Part shown: piece after piece, positions 49,101-62,373 of the stretch
How positions within the stretch are numbered: the first letter of the stretch is position 1
Layout of the letters: each line of letters starts with the position of its first letter
Origin: Monarcha castaneiventris obscurior
Taxonomy: Eukaryota > Chordata > Aves > Passeriformes > Monarchidae
Length of the DNA: 64,000 nt
Reading direction: 5' to 3'
Assembly: GCA_026261815.1 (NCBI GenBank)
Contig: JAMPIT010000230.1
Location: 7,439,001-7,503,000, forward strand
Translations under genes and position numbers: made by a program
The notes under the pieces: generated by a model
The model's database searches: none
The model's input: only the letters and a program-made list of their open reading frames with translations
Told to the model about the DNA's origin: nothing

Positions 49101-52100
49101 CCATGGCTCAGGTCTGCCACAAGATGTATTTGAAATTTCAGTTACTAAAGGGCTTTTTAGATTTTCACTGATAGTTAATTGCTTTCCATTATGTACACAG
49201 AGAAAGATGCATAATGGGTGGGTTGACTGGAAAATACTACAATTAAAAAAGGTTTTTGGGTAGTAAAAGGCTCTAGAGAGCTCCTCACTGGACACATTTT
49301 ATCCTTTTACACTGCTAGTCCTCTGGATAGATTCATTCTGTCCAGGTTTCATCTATGTCAGATTTGCTAGGGATAAAGTGAGGATGACTTGGGAGCAACA
49401 CTCAGATGCACTGTTCAGTTTCAGCCTCTTCCACAGACTTCTTTTAAAAGAGTTGGAGATTAGGAATGAGCAGCAGAGAAGGAAGCCCAGCAGGATGTGA
49501 AACACCAGGTAAGGCTCTCTGTCTACGATGCTCAACATTAATAGCTTCTTGGAAAGAAAGAAGAATTTGAACATCCTATTTCTGTCATGCAGTGCCAAGG
49601 CAGACATGGATTTTGGATGGGGATGTTGGAGCATTTCTTTTTACTCCACCAACTCTGTCCTCCTTTCAAGAAATGTTTCCACCATATGGTAGAAAGAGCC
49701 ATAAAATGACAGAAAATATCATCTGGATATTTAGTCAACTGCTGTTTCCAAAAATGCTGGTATACTCAGTCATATAGGAAAAAGGCAGTAAAAGTAGGGC
49801 CTCACCTGCACATCTAAAGGCCCTCTGGCATTCTGGCCTCTTCAAAAGACTGGCTGAAACTAGGTTAAAATCTTCAATTAAAAAATGGCAATTCACTGAA
49901 TACATATTCAGGATTCTGAGGTTAAAGAACACCCGTTTGCTGCATTTGACCCCTTCCTCTAAATACCAAAGGTCTGATTTTTACAATTATTGTGTTCACA
50001 CAGACAAAACCCTCCTCCCTAAAGGAGGGCTGCAGATGCTCAGTGACATCTGAAAAACAAACTACTTAGCAAAGGAAGAGCCTATAAACTAGAATAACAC
50101 AAAAGAAATTATCCAAAGGGTAGCATGTCATGCACTCTACACTACTGGAGTACTGCTGTTGCTGTAAATTTTCCCTCATTTTCCCCTTAAGAGCTATCAG
50201 TATGTCTTGATGACTGCAAAGGCACACAGGCATGTGTCTCCTGCCTTCCAACACCTTTCCAACATTTCAGGTTTCCTACACAGCACCTGTCTGAAGTTCA
50301 CTGCATCACTCCTGCTTCCTTCAGCACCTGCCTCCTACAGGTGGAAATTCCTATTCAGAGGAAAAGAAGCTCAGCTATAGTGCACTGCAGCACACAGATT
50401 TTATACAACAAATTCATTTTACATTAAATTACTCTTGGAGACATAGAAAGAAAGTGAAAAGAATAAAGCCAAAGGAGCCAACATTCTAGGCAGGCAGAAG
50501 TGTACAAAATATACTCTCAGTACAATTTAAACTCCTTCATAAAGCAAACAAACAAAAAAAAATTCAAAGTGATACAATGCAGTGTAATTCAAGCCAAATG
50601 TTGCAAACACTAAAAAATCAGCAAATGAAGGCTCTTTCACAACACTGCACATAGAAAGCATCTTGGAAAAAATATACTAAAAATTCGCATGTTTTCCTTC
50701 TCACAGTGGCAAAATTTTAGTCTGATGATCTTCTGTCATTTCAGAAAAAAGCATGTGCCATAAAATGAATAGTAAGAGGAAACTAATTAGAGTTTGCACC
50801 TATGCAGAAAACACAATTCAATCTCTTAAATAATTAAAAGCATTTCTGAGTGTCAGCTTTTCTTATTGTTATCAAAAAAATCATTTATATTGCAGCTGAG
50901 ATTAATATCTTTAGTATCTGAATGGAAACAAATGTGGAAGCGAATGTCTATTAAAACTGTGTGATGGCCTACGGCTTTATAAATAACCACATCCCCTCGC
51001 TGCCAGTTGCAGTGATGACTACGGATACAGCATGCTAAGTTATTCCATCACAAGTCACACGCTCGTGGGAGCACTGCAAAGTGAAGATCAAGGTTAAATA
51101 GTTAGCAGGGATTTCTAAGAGGGAAGATGGCCGTGTGACCTTGGAGCTCTGACAGGCTCCAACCCAGGAAAACATGGCCTGTAAGGAATCAGATGTTGCC
51201 CATGTTCTTCACAGGAGAATTTTTTTTTTTAAATTAGATACAAAGCATTTCATGTCTAAAAAGCCAACTAGGAAAGTCAAAAGTTCACAGCAAAATGTGT
51301 GCTGTTTTAAAAGTCCCCCACATTAATGTTACAGAATAGATGCTTTACCCCCAAATTCAGTGCTTGTGCTCATCTGATATAGAAAACTCTCCTGTACTGA
51401 AACCCTAATGGAGGCAGTTTTGAAAAAGATTCACAGCACCTATTTCCACTAGAAGGTGTGCAGCTGCTTTGCAGTATTTCCCAAAAATCTAGCACTATTC
51501 TCATGAATGGTTTCCCAATGTGAGCTGATTAATATTACAGCTAACAGCACTGTCCCAAACTTCGCCTGGAATTTCCTCCCTCTAACTGTTGCACTAAAGA
51601 TGCATTTTCATAATCCAAAGGTGACTTCTGCCAAGCAGAGGAAGGGACTGGAGCTTGACAGGGTGCCGGGTCCCCTTGGCTCATTCAGGGGCCAGAAAAG
51701 CAACTCAGAGCGGCTGTGTCTTACAGAGTGCTGAAGGAAAGAGGCCAGGAAACTTCATGCTGGGATTTTTCCCAGGTTTAACTCTGTATATTCATCCACA
51801 GCTTCCCAGGAGCCAAAGCAAGTTGAGACTGCCTGGCATGGCTGCAGACCTGGTAGCAGGCACAGCCCTGCATTCTGCCCAAGTCTCTTTTCTCTTGGCA
51901 GATTCCAACTGTCCTTCCCTCCTGTCCTCACCTCCCACCTCATCCAAACCATCCAGCATTTGCTTCGAGCAGCCTGAGCACTTCCTCCCAGAAAGGTACC
52001 TCTTGAGAGGCTTAAAAACTTGGCAAAAATTAGATTTTTAGCCCAGAAAAAGATTTTTAAAAGGTAAGACCCTGTTATGGGTTACTGATATATGTAAAAA

Positions 52101-53005
52101 AGGCATGGTTATAATGAGTAAAAAGAAATTCCTCGTTGCTCTTTATTTCAGAACCAGCCTGAACAGTTCTGGAGGCAGTTTTCCCACTGGAAGCTGTTCC
52201 AATGGAAATGTTGGTGTAGCCAAAATGAAAGGAAGCTCTGCTACAACATCCAATGGTATTTCCATTTGTTTTATTACCCCTATCTCTACCTAACACAACG
52301 CCTTTAAAAATTATTAAAAGCAGTAAAATGCCTCTATTTTTCCTTCCTTGTCTAAGGAAGAACACCACATCAACCAAACCAATTTCTTTAACTAAAATGA
52401 CACTTTTGACATCTCATTATAATTTGACAACCACTTAGTTTGCCTTCAAATCAACACCCTCTATGTTTCTAACCACATGTAACACAACATGGCTGGGGAT
52501 GACCCGTGTTTACATTTTCTAAGCCCAACTCACTCTGCTTTCTGAACTGTTAGAAATTAGAGCTGCTAAGAACAAGACAAAACAAAAAAAGCTACTATTT
52601 GTTTCTAAGTTATTATCAGAAGACAAGCTTCAGATCACTCCAACCTTAATAACTACTGCCAGAGTTGTTTCTATCCATTAGTAGTTGTCAACAGACTGGT
52701 TTCACTTAATGGGCAGCCAAACTCAGCTTCACTGAACAGCATTTCCCTGGGAAAAAAAACAGAGTTTGCAAACCTTCACATGAAAAAAATGAACAGGATG
52801 CGTGCAGTAACAAGTGCTTAAAAAATGAAATGCAATCTGCTCACAAAACTGCAGTGTATAGTTTTGTTCTCCTATTTTTTTAGCAATTCCTGTTGTCTAG
52901 CTGTGTATTCCGATTGGCAAAAACAATACAACCAATATCCAGAGACAGCGGAGTTTTGATGAAGTTAATAAATAAAACTAGAGTTGAAAAATAATGTGAA
53001 CTTCT
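43111..53005. other. Unique noncoding sequence
   Basis: No supported gene. A G+C-richer patch at about 45520-45760 and open frames at 47767-48201 (minus, 144 codons) and 51655-52041 (plus, 128 codons) match nothing I recognise. A CpG-retaining patch with a TATA-like string at 50978-50985 lies within 50930-51130 and could be a conserved regulatory element. Otherwise the sequence is A+T-rich and without visible mobile elements. Confidence 0.6.
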
Positions 53006-53057
53006 GGTTTTTTGGGGTTTTTTTGTTTGTTTGTTTTGGTTTTTGGGGTTTTTTTGT
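53006..53057. repeat. T/G-rich low-complexity tract
   Basis: The tract consists almost only of T and G on the plus strand, with two GGGG runs separated by T7-containing spacers and TTTG units between them. It is A/C-rich on the minus strand. It is probably a simple repeat produced by slippage, although two GGGG runs and several GG pairs leave a weak possibility of non-B structure. Confidence 0.75.
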
Positions 53058-53320
53058 AGTACAGCTCCAACTCTTTTTCTTAAGGACATCAAGAGTAGTC
53101 TGACATACCTGATCATAATAAGACATGGAGGAAAACAGCTTTTCAAAAAGAAAAAATAATCAAACAATCCCAAACCGCTCCCATACCTGCTGGGCTATTT
53201 GTTTCATAACCAGAGCAGAGCAAAGGGTTCTACAGTCAAAAAAACAAGCTACTACACTTGTAATTCAGCTCATTTCTCTTACCCTGACAGAAAGTTACTG
53301 GAAAATGTATGGTGGCTTCC

Positions 53321-53336
53321 TTTTTTTTTTTTTTTT
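53321..53336. repeat. Poly-T run, T16
   Basis: Homopolymer T run following ggtggcttcc, with no mobile-element signature alongside it on either strand. Confidence 0.8.
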
Positions 53337-54244
53337 CCTAATTAATTCCAAAATTGAATTGAAAATAAAGGAGGAGAAAGATTAAATGAGCTATAGCAGA
53401 GATAGCCCTGCCCTTCACACTCTGCATCCTGGGATGCCTTGCAAGAAGTCTGCCCGGACTTCATACAGAGATGTGAATGCTCAGCACTGAGCTGGAGATT
53501 GAACCTCTAATTAAGTATCTGTGGGAGAGCAAGGAGTCTCCCTCTCCCTCTCTCCCTGGTGATGCCCAGCAGTCAGAGACAACCACTGCAGCACATCTCT
53601 GCAAGGGTTCCTCTTGGCAGCCTGAGCAGTTGCTGTTTTCCCTTTATATTTTAATGTGGGGTGTGCATGTCGGTGTGTGTGTGTTCTGCTTCTGTTATAA
53701 ACCAGTTTTAACACATGAACAAAGCCTGGGGTGAAGTGATGGGGAAGGATTGGAGGAGGATGCTTTTGAAGAATGGGGTTTGATAGCTGGATCATCGAGC
53801 ATCTGTTATTTGTATATGGTCTCATTTACATTAAAGAGGAAATACAACAGTAGCACAGCAATTCATGGATACAGGAGCAGTGTCCACACGCAGATGGGGA
53901 TGCCTGTCCTGCTCTATTTGGTGTCTGGGTCTGGGTTTAGAAGCTTGCTCAGAAGCAAAAGAGCTTTAGTCTCCTCCTCATGCTTCATGTACGCCATTCC
54001 TTTACAGAAACAGTGTCTGCAGATTGCTGCCAAAAATGTGACAAATTCAAACAGACAAGCTCTCATAATTACCAGAGAAATCTGTACACAAAGGAGGAAA
54101 GGGAACTATGCTCCATGGGAAAAAAAAAAAAAGTCCAAACATCATATATGAAAACAAGACAAAGGGAGCTATTGTTGAAATGAGTCTTGCCAGTTCCCAA
54201 AACATTTGATTTTCTTTTTACCCTTAGGCTTTAAGAGTAAGTGA

Positions 54245-54267
54245 ATATATATATATATTTTTTTTTT
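54245..54267. repeat. AT dinucleotide plus poly-T tract
   Basis: A short AT repeat runs directly into a T10 run, forming a compound simple repeat. Confidence 0.8.
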
Positions 54268-57080
54268 GTAAAAATAAAATCATTCTGTATTTCTTCTATC
54301 TGGGAGAGAGAAAAATATAAAATAAGAAAATCAGCCTCTCCACCAACCCTGCCCCATGCAGCACACGAGTCTAAAGAAAATGTGACTTTACATCTGAAAA
54401 TACCTTAATTCAGAAAAAAAACCAGTATCACAAAACTACTAAAGGCATGGAGTTGTCCTACTGAGCAGCATCTAGACCTCAGCAGTACAAATTTAATAAC
54501 CACCCCACTGCCTCAGAATCAACATCCAGGACTTTCTGTTGCAGATACAGAGCAGCAGAGCAGTAGGTCAGGCTGAAAGGCTTCAGCTCTCATACAGGAG
54601 TTATCTTTACTCAAACAACACTGAAAGATTCAACTGGAATATTTTTATCACGATCCTGAACCTCTTTTCATGATTTTGCACGTTGCAGAGGGCCGTGCCT
54701 CCTGCCCTACCCCAGCATCCTGCAGCAAATCACACTCCCAAATACAAAGGCAGCATCATCCCATTCCCCTGGCCAGACACGCTCTCCCATCATCCTGGTA
54801 ATGCTCATTATATCAAACACTTATCACCATTATCTCTCCACTGAAAGCTGATTTTAAAAAATGACTTTCTCATATCATGGTTCCTTCCACTGTAAATCAT
54901 TAACAAGGACTTGTTCATTTTCTGACCTCATCCAACTTTACTTTGTTTTTTTTAACCATTCCTCCTTTTTTTTTTTTAATTACTCCTTGAAGTAACTCTG
55001 AATTTAACCACTTCCATTTAGTATCTATGTGAACAGCAGAAAATAGTTAATATTGCTGTTTTTCTCTAGTGAATTTTTCTATTGTATTTCAGGTTTGTAG
55101 GCAGGATTTTCAAGAGAATCCCACTCTGCTCAACGATACCCATACAGGTTTTACAGGCCGTCCTGTTATGGGTAATGTACCTACCACACCACTTCAAAAT
55201 GATGCCAGTATGCCAAAAATGCAGTACTACTACTTTGAGACGATTTCATAATGCGTTCATGAAAGGAACTGGATCACAAAACATGTTATTGCCATTACCT
55301 GTGGAAGTCATTACTGTGGGGCCTAAGGACGGCTGCAGAGCAGCTCCACACGCCAACGGAAAACCTTTCACATCCACTGGCTGCTCCTAACGAGTCAGCC
55401 TGTGCCAGCACCACCACAATTAACCACAATGATTTCCTCTTCTTGACAGAAATCTCTCCACGGAAATTTGCTCCACGCTAACGCCTAAAACTGATTTTTA
55501 ACACAACAGATGAGACATAAAATGAATTTATCTTCTCAGAAGAAAACATTTCAGGGGCAATCCAATGGTTTGAAGATGCATTAGAAAAGAGCTAATTCTG
55601 CCAAAATAATTCCTTTTATTCCTCTTATTTTCAGAGGAATGCTTTGCTGATATTTCTAACCTGCACACTTTCTAACTCTCTTCAGAAATGGATAATCAAT
55701 CGCAAAAATCACCTTGTTCGGAATCTGTGATGTTGGGATGCCCAAAATACAGGTGGGGTTGTCATGCTCCTGATTAAAACAGTCACACATCAACTTGCAA
55801 GGTCTTCAAAATCTGGAAATCTTTTGACTGACGTATTTTGCACAGGAATAGAAATTTTATTTACACTGACTACATCATATATTGCTCAGGATCTGCAACT
55901 TGCCCTCAAAATGGCCAGTGTCATGAATTGGTAAGGATTATTGTTAACCTTCACACTTGTACACTGAACAAAGAGACTGTATTTTTCTCAGAGCATAAAT
56001 TAACAGCACTAAATATGTTTCGGAACACTCATGCAAAAACATTGAAGGTTGGTTTTGCTTTTTAATATTGGAAGGGTATTTATTAAGTTGCTTTGTTATA
56101 ATATTTTGGCACTTATCAGGCAGAAATTTGAGATGAAATACATAACACTGATGTAACAATGTTTTCTGTGAAATATAAAATAATCTGGCACATTCTTCTC
56201 TCCACCATATGAAAAGTAATTCAACTACAATCTACTAGATTTATATTACTCTCTGAATTAAATAGAACTGTTTGAATTTTTTCCCTTTTCTAGTTTAAAA
56301 CAAAAGAAACAGAAAACCACAAAAACCTAAACCAATAAATCCATTTAACATTGCCAGCTTAACAAAGTTGTTTGCATGTACTGTCAATTAATCTTTCTAG
56401 CCCCAAAGTCACATATTAAGAAATCTTTAGGAAACATTGCAAAGGAGTAGTACAAGAAATGCACAACTGCAAAATGCAAAGAAAGTATCCTCCAAGGCAG
56501 GAAACTAAACTTCCAGGACTGTCTTGTCCTGATGGTTTTCAGTTCTGCAGAGATTTCTATTTTTCTCTTCTTCAATTTAGCCCTGGGAAGCTGTTGTGGG
56601 AGGTATTATCTATTTGATGGAGATTTTTTTTTTTCTCCAGATTGTAGCCAAAAATAGATGATGAGAGGGGGGAAAAAAAAAAGAAAAAAGAAAATCTCAT
56701 GTAAATAGCCTCAGAAGATGTGATTTACAAAAGAAGAAACCTGCCAGCCACAGATTAAACCACACTATATTTGTTCTGCAACAGAATTAAAATGAATAGC
56801 ATCATTAACTGCATCTGCTAAGAAGTCATCCTGCTTCTGTACAGAGTGAGTTTCTGCTGAGGAAGATTCCTTGCCCACATCTCATCCCCGGAGTGTGTGA
56901 GATGGAAACACACACTGGCTGTGGTCTCTTGTTTCAGACAACTGAAGATGACAGAAGACAAAGAGAGGAACATACTAAAATAGGTTCACCACAAGAAGAG
57001 GATTATACAACCTTAGATATAATTTGTATAACCAATGAAGAGGGATAAAAAGAGGAATGAAGGCATTTAGCAAATGACAT

Positions 57081-57097
57081 ACACACACACACACACA
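57081..57097. repeat. CA microsatellite
   Basis: A pure AC run of about eight to nine units, likely length-polymorphic in the population. No associated element. Confidence 0.85.
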
Positions 57098-57387
57098 AAT
57101 AAATATGAGAAAAAGCTCACCACTTCAAAACCCAATAATAAACAATATATCTTCATTATATTACAGTGTCAGGACTGTCAAGAAAGTCTGTAGATATTAA
57201 TAATGTTATGTACTTTTTTAGACTGAAATGCAATACAGAAATAGCTAAAATACTTTGCAGATGGGAACAAGACTACTAAGTCTGCTCTTGATTCTATGTT
57301 TGCTCTTAGACACCCTGACCATGCATTAAAAGCAAACAGAACATGTTTTTTATTTAACTTATTCTTAAAAATTGATACCGAGTTTCC

Positions 57388-57747
57388 TTCTTCCTTTCGT
57401 GTCAAAGATGCTTTTATTTTTATTTGGTTTGACTTTATTATCCCACAGACATAGGGTGAGCGCAGGACACAGCCTGTTGCAGTGTTGTGATTTAGACAAA
57501 GATACCTCCATGTTTCTCCAGCCCTGAAACTGTCACTTTTCAATTACTCATCAACCACATAAATAGTCCTTAATATATTTCCACTTTCAGAGTTGGACAT
57601 GACAGTTTCAGTGCTGGAGAAACATGGAGGTATCTTTGTCTAAATCACAACACTGCAACAGGCTGTGTCCTGCACTCACCCTATGTCTGTGGGATAATAA
57701 AGTCAAACCAAATAAAAATAAAAGCATCTTTGACACGAAAGGAAGAA
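57388..57747. repeat. Near-perfect 148-bp inverted duplication with 64-bp spacer
   Basis: The left arm (57388-57535) is the reverse complement of the right arm (57600-57747). By direct alignment I count two mismatches in 148 positions and no gaps. One mismatch is CpG in the left arm against the CpA/TpG product in the right arm, near gcgcaggaca and tgcactcacc, as expected for decay of a methylated CpG. The other is G against T near ggctgg and tgctgg. The spacer (57536-57599) is A+T-rich unique sequence. Outside the arms similarity stops abruptly, with gtttcc before the left arm and ttatttt after the right. No flanking target-site duplication or known transposon terminus is visible. If transcribed, it would fold into a long double-stranded hairpin. 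No protein is implied. Confidence 0.95.
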
Positions 57748-60424
57748 TTATTTTCAACTTTGAATTTGAAATTTCAGTTGAAAAAATATGGTCAGACAGA
57801 AGAACAAAGTGCATTTCTTTCCAAATTTCTTTCCAAAACCAAACAAACTACTGAACATCTACTTCAGAGATAGCAGAGCAGAGCTATGTGTCCCAGCCAA
57901 TGCATGACCTATGCAAACTTTCTTTGATGTTACACAGCTATAGCTTATTCCATCTCCTCTTTAAATCAAGAAAGCTTGTCAGCAATCAAGGGGTTAAATC
58001 CCTCTTCTCATCTTCCTCCTCTCCTCAGCTTCCCACACAAGACTGAACCTATTTCATAAATGAGAGCTGTCCTCCTACGTAAGATTCATATTAATAAAAC
58101 CACTCTTGGAGGATCACAGGCTCCATCTATTCCAGCACATTAAGCAGTGCCAGGGAATGCTCCCGGGAGAAGGAACCTGATGGTCTGTGCTCTCACAGCA
58201 GGAGATGGCCCCTGGCAGCACCTGGCCCCAAACCAAGCAGGGCTCTCCCAAGCCAGTCTCTGGCCATCCCTCAGCTGGGGTGTGCCCAAGCTGTTTCGGT
58301 GCTGGCCAGGGCTCGCTGTGCCCGCTGGCCCCGCTGCCAGGGCAGCCACAGCCTTTCCCTGCACAGACAAATGCCAGCACCATGCAGGGTGTGCAGCCTG
58401 GGAGCTCCAGCTGCTTTACATTTAGGTGTCTTTACCAGTCCCATGCACAGCCCTTGGACAGCAGAACCAGCTCCATGGTACCTGCTCCCCACAAGTTCGC
58501 TCTCCTCTGACTATGGATACTGTCAGCATTTCCAGCAGAGACAATGCACCGTGACACTGCTGAGGGATCTCCTGTGGTCCAGGAAAAAAATATCAGTCAT
58601 CAACTTGGTAGTGTAAAAAACCCAGTGAGTTTAACTCTGGGAAATGTGTTCTGTTTGTGTTAGTCAGTATACAAATCTGAGTGAAACAGAAGCAAACCAC
58701 TATTTAAAATGGACTTTATGAGTGCATAACACAGGCTCGAGATGCCAGTTCCTTCTACAGCTGCACTGAGCTGGGGGACAGCACTTCAGCAAAGGCATTA
58801 AAAATGCCTACATTGTAACTCTTTAAAAGGACAAATCAAGATCTTTTCTTGCACCCAAAAAAACCTTTGTCATACACAAGAGAAATCAGACAAGTGCTAC
58901 TGGATTTGATTCAATTGTTTCAATAAAATTCAAATGTTAAGAGGGCAGGACAAGGGATATGAGGGCATTATTATCCTCACCAGCCAATACTCCACGATAT
59001 GGAGCTCACAGGACTCTAACCTGTATTGCTCCTAGGTCTGCCACACATCCCCCATGGCCAGGGTTGTCTGCAAAAGCTGACAGTGGAGAAGACTGGTTTT
59101 AACACTAACTTCTGCCATCACTTGCCTTAGAGCACCTGGAGTGAAGGACAGAGGGGGAAGCCACCCACACAGGGATCTCTGGTACAGCAGATGAAGGTGC
59201 ACAGTCCACGTTCAGCCTTCCCTTTGCACCTGAGCACCAGTGGTACTACAGACAGTCAGGAAACAGCCAGCACTACAGCTGGCCAGCTCCAGTATTGCCA
59301 GTGGTGTAACTGGGCGGACTCAGGCTGCAGGACAGGCACTGAGGTATTCTGGGCTATGACAGATGAGATGCAGAAGTTGAAGGTGTTACTGCCAAGTCTT
59401 ATCATTTCCCAAAGCCTCTGTTCAGCCCTTCTGCTGGAGGTGGCAAAACCAACATGGTGTGTGCCCCAGCCAAGGGCACCAGCACCTCAAACTGCCCCTG
59501 TGAATCCCATCCTCTGTAATTACAGCCGGTAATCAAGATGCAGCTCTCAAGACACAGAGGGCAATTAATTACCAGAATTGGCATTGCTGGATTTAAGTAT
59601 CACACCAAACATGTATTAACAAAAGGCAGCACTGTATTATATATTTTTGGATCAGAACACTCAATCAGTACATGTAGAATACAGGAACATTAGGTAAAAG
59701 CAACAATAATTTGAAAAATATGATCTAAAAATCAAGCTTAGAGAGAAATGGAGATTTCTTTTTCCAGATGACCGGTGTAACACGAAGTGACTTAACTCAT
59801 CTGACAAGATGGATTACAGCTGGCCCCTTATCTCTTGGCCTGCTTAGTAACATGAAAGGAAAAGAAAAACAATGCATTAATTGATGGTGGAGAACGTTTT
59901 TCTTCCTAATGGTTTCCAGCCAGAATTTTTGAGCCTGAGCCATTTCCCAAATAATGGCTAGCATTTGTGTACACATTACTTTCTTTCATGTGACAAGGAA
60001 ATGTAATTTTTCTTTGAAAACATACTCATTAAGGAAGCAAACCCCTTCCCCCCCTCAGAAGCCTTTGCACCCTATTCATAAGTGTGACACAGTATAATCA
60101 CTTTAAAAGTCTGGACGAACCGCAGATCCTTTGAAAACTCCCACAGCAGAGACACAGCCATGTGCCTACTCTCCAATGCCCTCTAGTAGATCAGGCCTAC
60201 CCAGTATTTTAAGGTTATTTGCAATCCGACAACCATCAGAGATCTCAATCAGGTTGAAAGTTATTCTAGGAAACACATTAAAAAAAAAAAATCAAAGAAA
60301 CCAATGATTATCACAAATAATTGAAAGGAGCAGGCATCATTAATACAGTCATAATATTACATAGGTTGATTATATGCTCAGAAGTCACTTGGAAGTATTT
60401 ATTTTCTCTGAGAGATGCTTTTCA
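57748..60424. other. Unique noncoding sequence with a G+C-rich patch
   Basis: No supported gene. At about 58140-58500 the sequence is much richer in G+C and is open in five overlapping frames on both strands (for example 58114-58383 minus, 58187-58510 plus), which is the expected consequence of composition. At 59191-59532 another open frame of 113 codons matches nothing recognisable. Two A-rich runs occur, including one near 60281. The rest shows nothing. Confidence 0.55.
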
Positions 60425-60560
60425 GCTCGGTTTCACAGAGCCCTTTCAAGACAAGGAAGTGCACAGGGGGAGTTGCAGATGATTGTGCTGTACTTCTCAC
60501 CAGCCTCGGCGCCCGGGGAGACGCGAGTGTGACGGCGGATGAAATGCAGCGCAGTGAGGT
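60425..60560 (+). other. CpG-dense spot with exon-like signals, unassigned
   Basis: About eight CpGs fall within 60507-60552, in an otherwise CpG-poor region. Upstream is an acceptor-like pyrimidine stretch ending gcttttcag at 60425, and downstream is a donor-like GAG|GTGAGC at 60558. One frame is open across the interval (part of an open frame at 60415-60732) and reads LLTSLGARGDASVTADEMQ in its middle. I recognise no protein. The minus strand is also open across it, which weakens a coding interpretation. It could be a small unmethylated regulatory spot, a lineage-specific exon, or chance. Confidence 0.25.
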
Positions 60561-62373
60561 GAGCAGCAGTGCACCTGAAATTCCCTTCCCTACTACCAAC
60601 ATGTGGATCCTCAGAAGACAAACTCAACTGCAAAAGGGCTCAGTGAAATTCTCCAGCCACTGTATGCTGTGTCTACTAGAAGCAGAAAACAAATACCTAA
60701 GGAAACATAGATCAAGACAGTGTGTCCTGTAAGTCTGTGCCACACTGTCAGCAATGCCTTGGGTTAAAAAAATGCATCTGCTTGAGCCTCATTTTTCTTG
60801 CCCTCCATTAAGATACAGCTCAGACCACGGAGAGCACAGTATCTCTCCAACACAGTGGCCTGAGCTGTTGCCAGAACAGAGACCATTTAGCACATGACCA
60901 GAAGAAATTAAGACATTTTTTCTATTACAGCAAGAACTGCCTGGTCTCCCTGCTTGGGCTTGCGCCCCAGGAGAGACTTAGTTAAAAGAAATGGAAACTG
61001 CAATAGAGTTCACTGCCTGAGACTAAAGCTGAAACTCAGTTTTACATGGAAACAGATGCATTATGAATGTGCAGGCATGCAAAATTAATTTAAACCCACC
61101 CTGAAAACAGGGAGCTGAAAGATGCTCCCTTGTGGAAGCAATCCCAGCAGTGCTGCCATGCCAAGCACTGCCTACCTGACTGGGCAGAATGGGATGTTGA
61201 ACACCCACCACTTAGAGCAAAGACAAGGCTGATGCTGCACATCAATTCCTATTATTTTATTTATAACCCCAGTGCTGAGATGTGTACGAGCTATGTGGGG
61301 CAAGGTACACTTCCCTACTCTCTCTCTCACTGATGGATCAGTGGAAAGCTTCTGCTGCAGATTTCAGTGATTAGCAACAATTATCACATAAGGCTGGCAA
61401 CCACCCATAAGAATGCAGCCACCAACTCTTCCCTCAGGTATGATCACAAACTGTGGATCCAAAAAAGTCCAGTCCTTTGTTGCAGTGGATCTCACAAGAT
61501 CTTACAGATATCTGTAATTTGGGAAGGCCTCACAGAATGCTGTATTTTTAAGGTGATAACAAGGTATCTAAGAAGTACACTTATTCCTGTCAGCAGCTCA
61601 CTAAAACATTTAAAAGTTCATTTTAAGAGTAATAAATACATTTCATAACCATCCCAAGGGAGGTTTTCCTCTTCAACAAAGCTACTGTACTTGGCAAGGA
61701 AGCGGTGTGACATTTTTTCCCCAAAGGCTTTGGAGTGATAAATGATAGCTAAAATGAAATTTTCTATTAGGCTTAAAGCCTTTGCAGGACGGGCTTTAAG
61801 AAGAAAGGTTTGGATTAGGAAGTCCAAATTTAAAAATCCTGAAATGTAAATGTTAGAGTACTTGAAACACAGACACGACTGACACACAAAGATTACACAA
61901 ATTTAAGGCAAACTCCCAGACAACTCTTTGGTTGACAGACAACTGAGGGATTGGAGATATCTCTTACTGACTTTCACAAACTTCCTCTGAAAATGCACCA
62001 CAAACTAAATGAAGATAACCTTATTAAAATATTATGACATTTAATTGATATTGAGTTGTGTTCAGATATTAAAATAGTTCAAGTATCTTTCAGCACACTC
62101 TAGAAAGATGTTTGTTCTTGAATGAGCTCATTTGAAGTACACATAGAAAGAATAAAATTATCAGCCTGAGGGTTTGACATTTTTAGAATCTAGAAATAAC
62201 AAGTTAACACCCAAAATCTTATGTTTAGGTCACCAAATTATAAAGGTTTTTAAAAAATCAAATTGGATTATTTCTCTTGCGGTTTTGACCTGTTAGCTAT
62301 ATATGTGACTCACATTTTCGAAACTTTTAATGTAAACATAATTTTATTTTGGTTTTAATGGAAACCAATTGTG

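Larger units (their letters stand above)
53058..57387. other. Unique noncoding sequence with simple repeats
   Basis: No supported gene. It contains a T16 run at 53321-53336, a CT-rich stretch near 53535-53560, an AT/T compound tract at 54245-54267, several T- or A-rich runs near 54970 and 56670, and a CA microsatellite at 57081-57097. Open frames at 53750-54151 and 53511-53825 overlap on opposite strands and match nothing recognisable. Confidence 0.6.

Noticed and set aside
51655..52041. 128-codon plus-strand open frame
   Set aside because: Overlaps other open frames on both strands and shows no recognisable protein features.
58114..58616. Five overlapping open frames in a G+C-rich patch
   Set aside because: Openness in most frames at once is an effect of base composition, not evidence of a gene.
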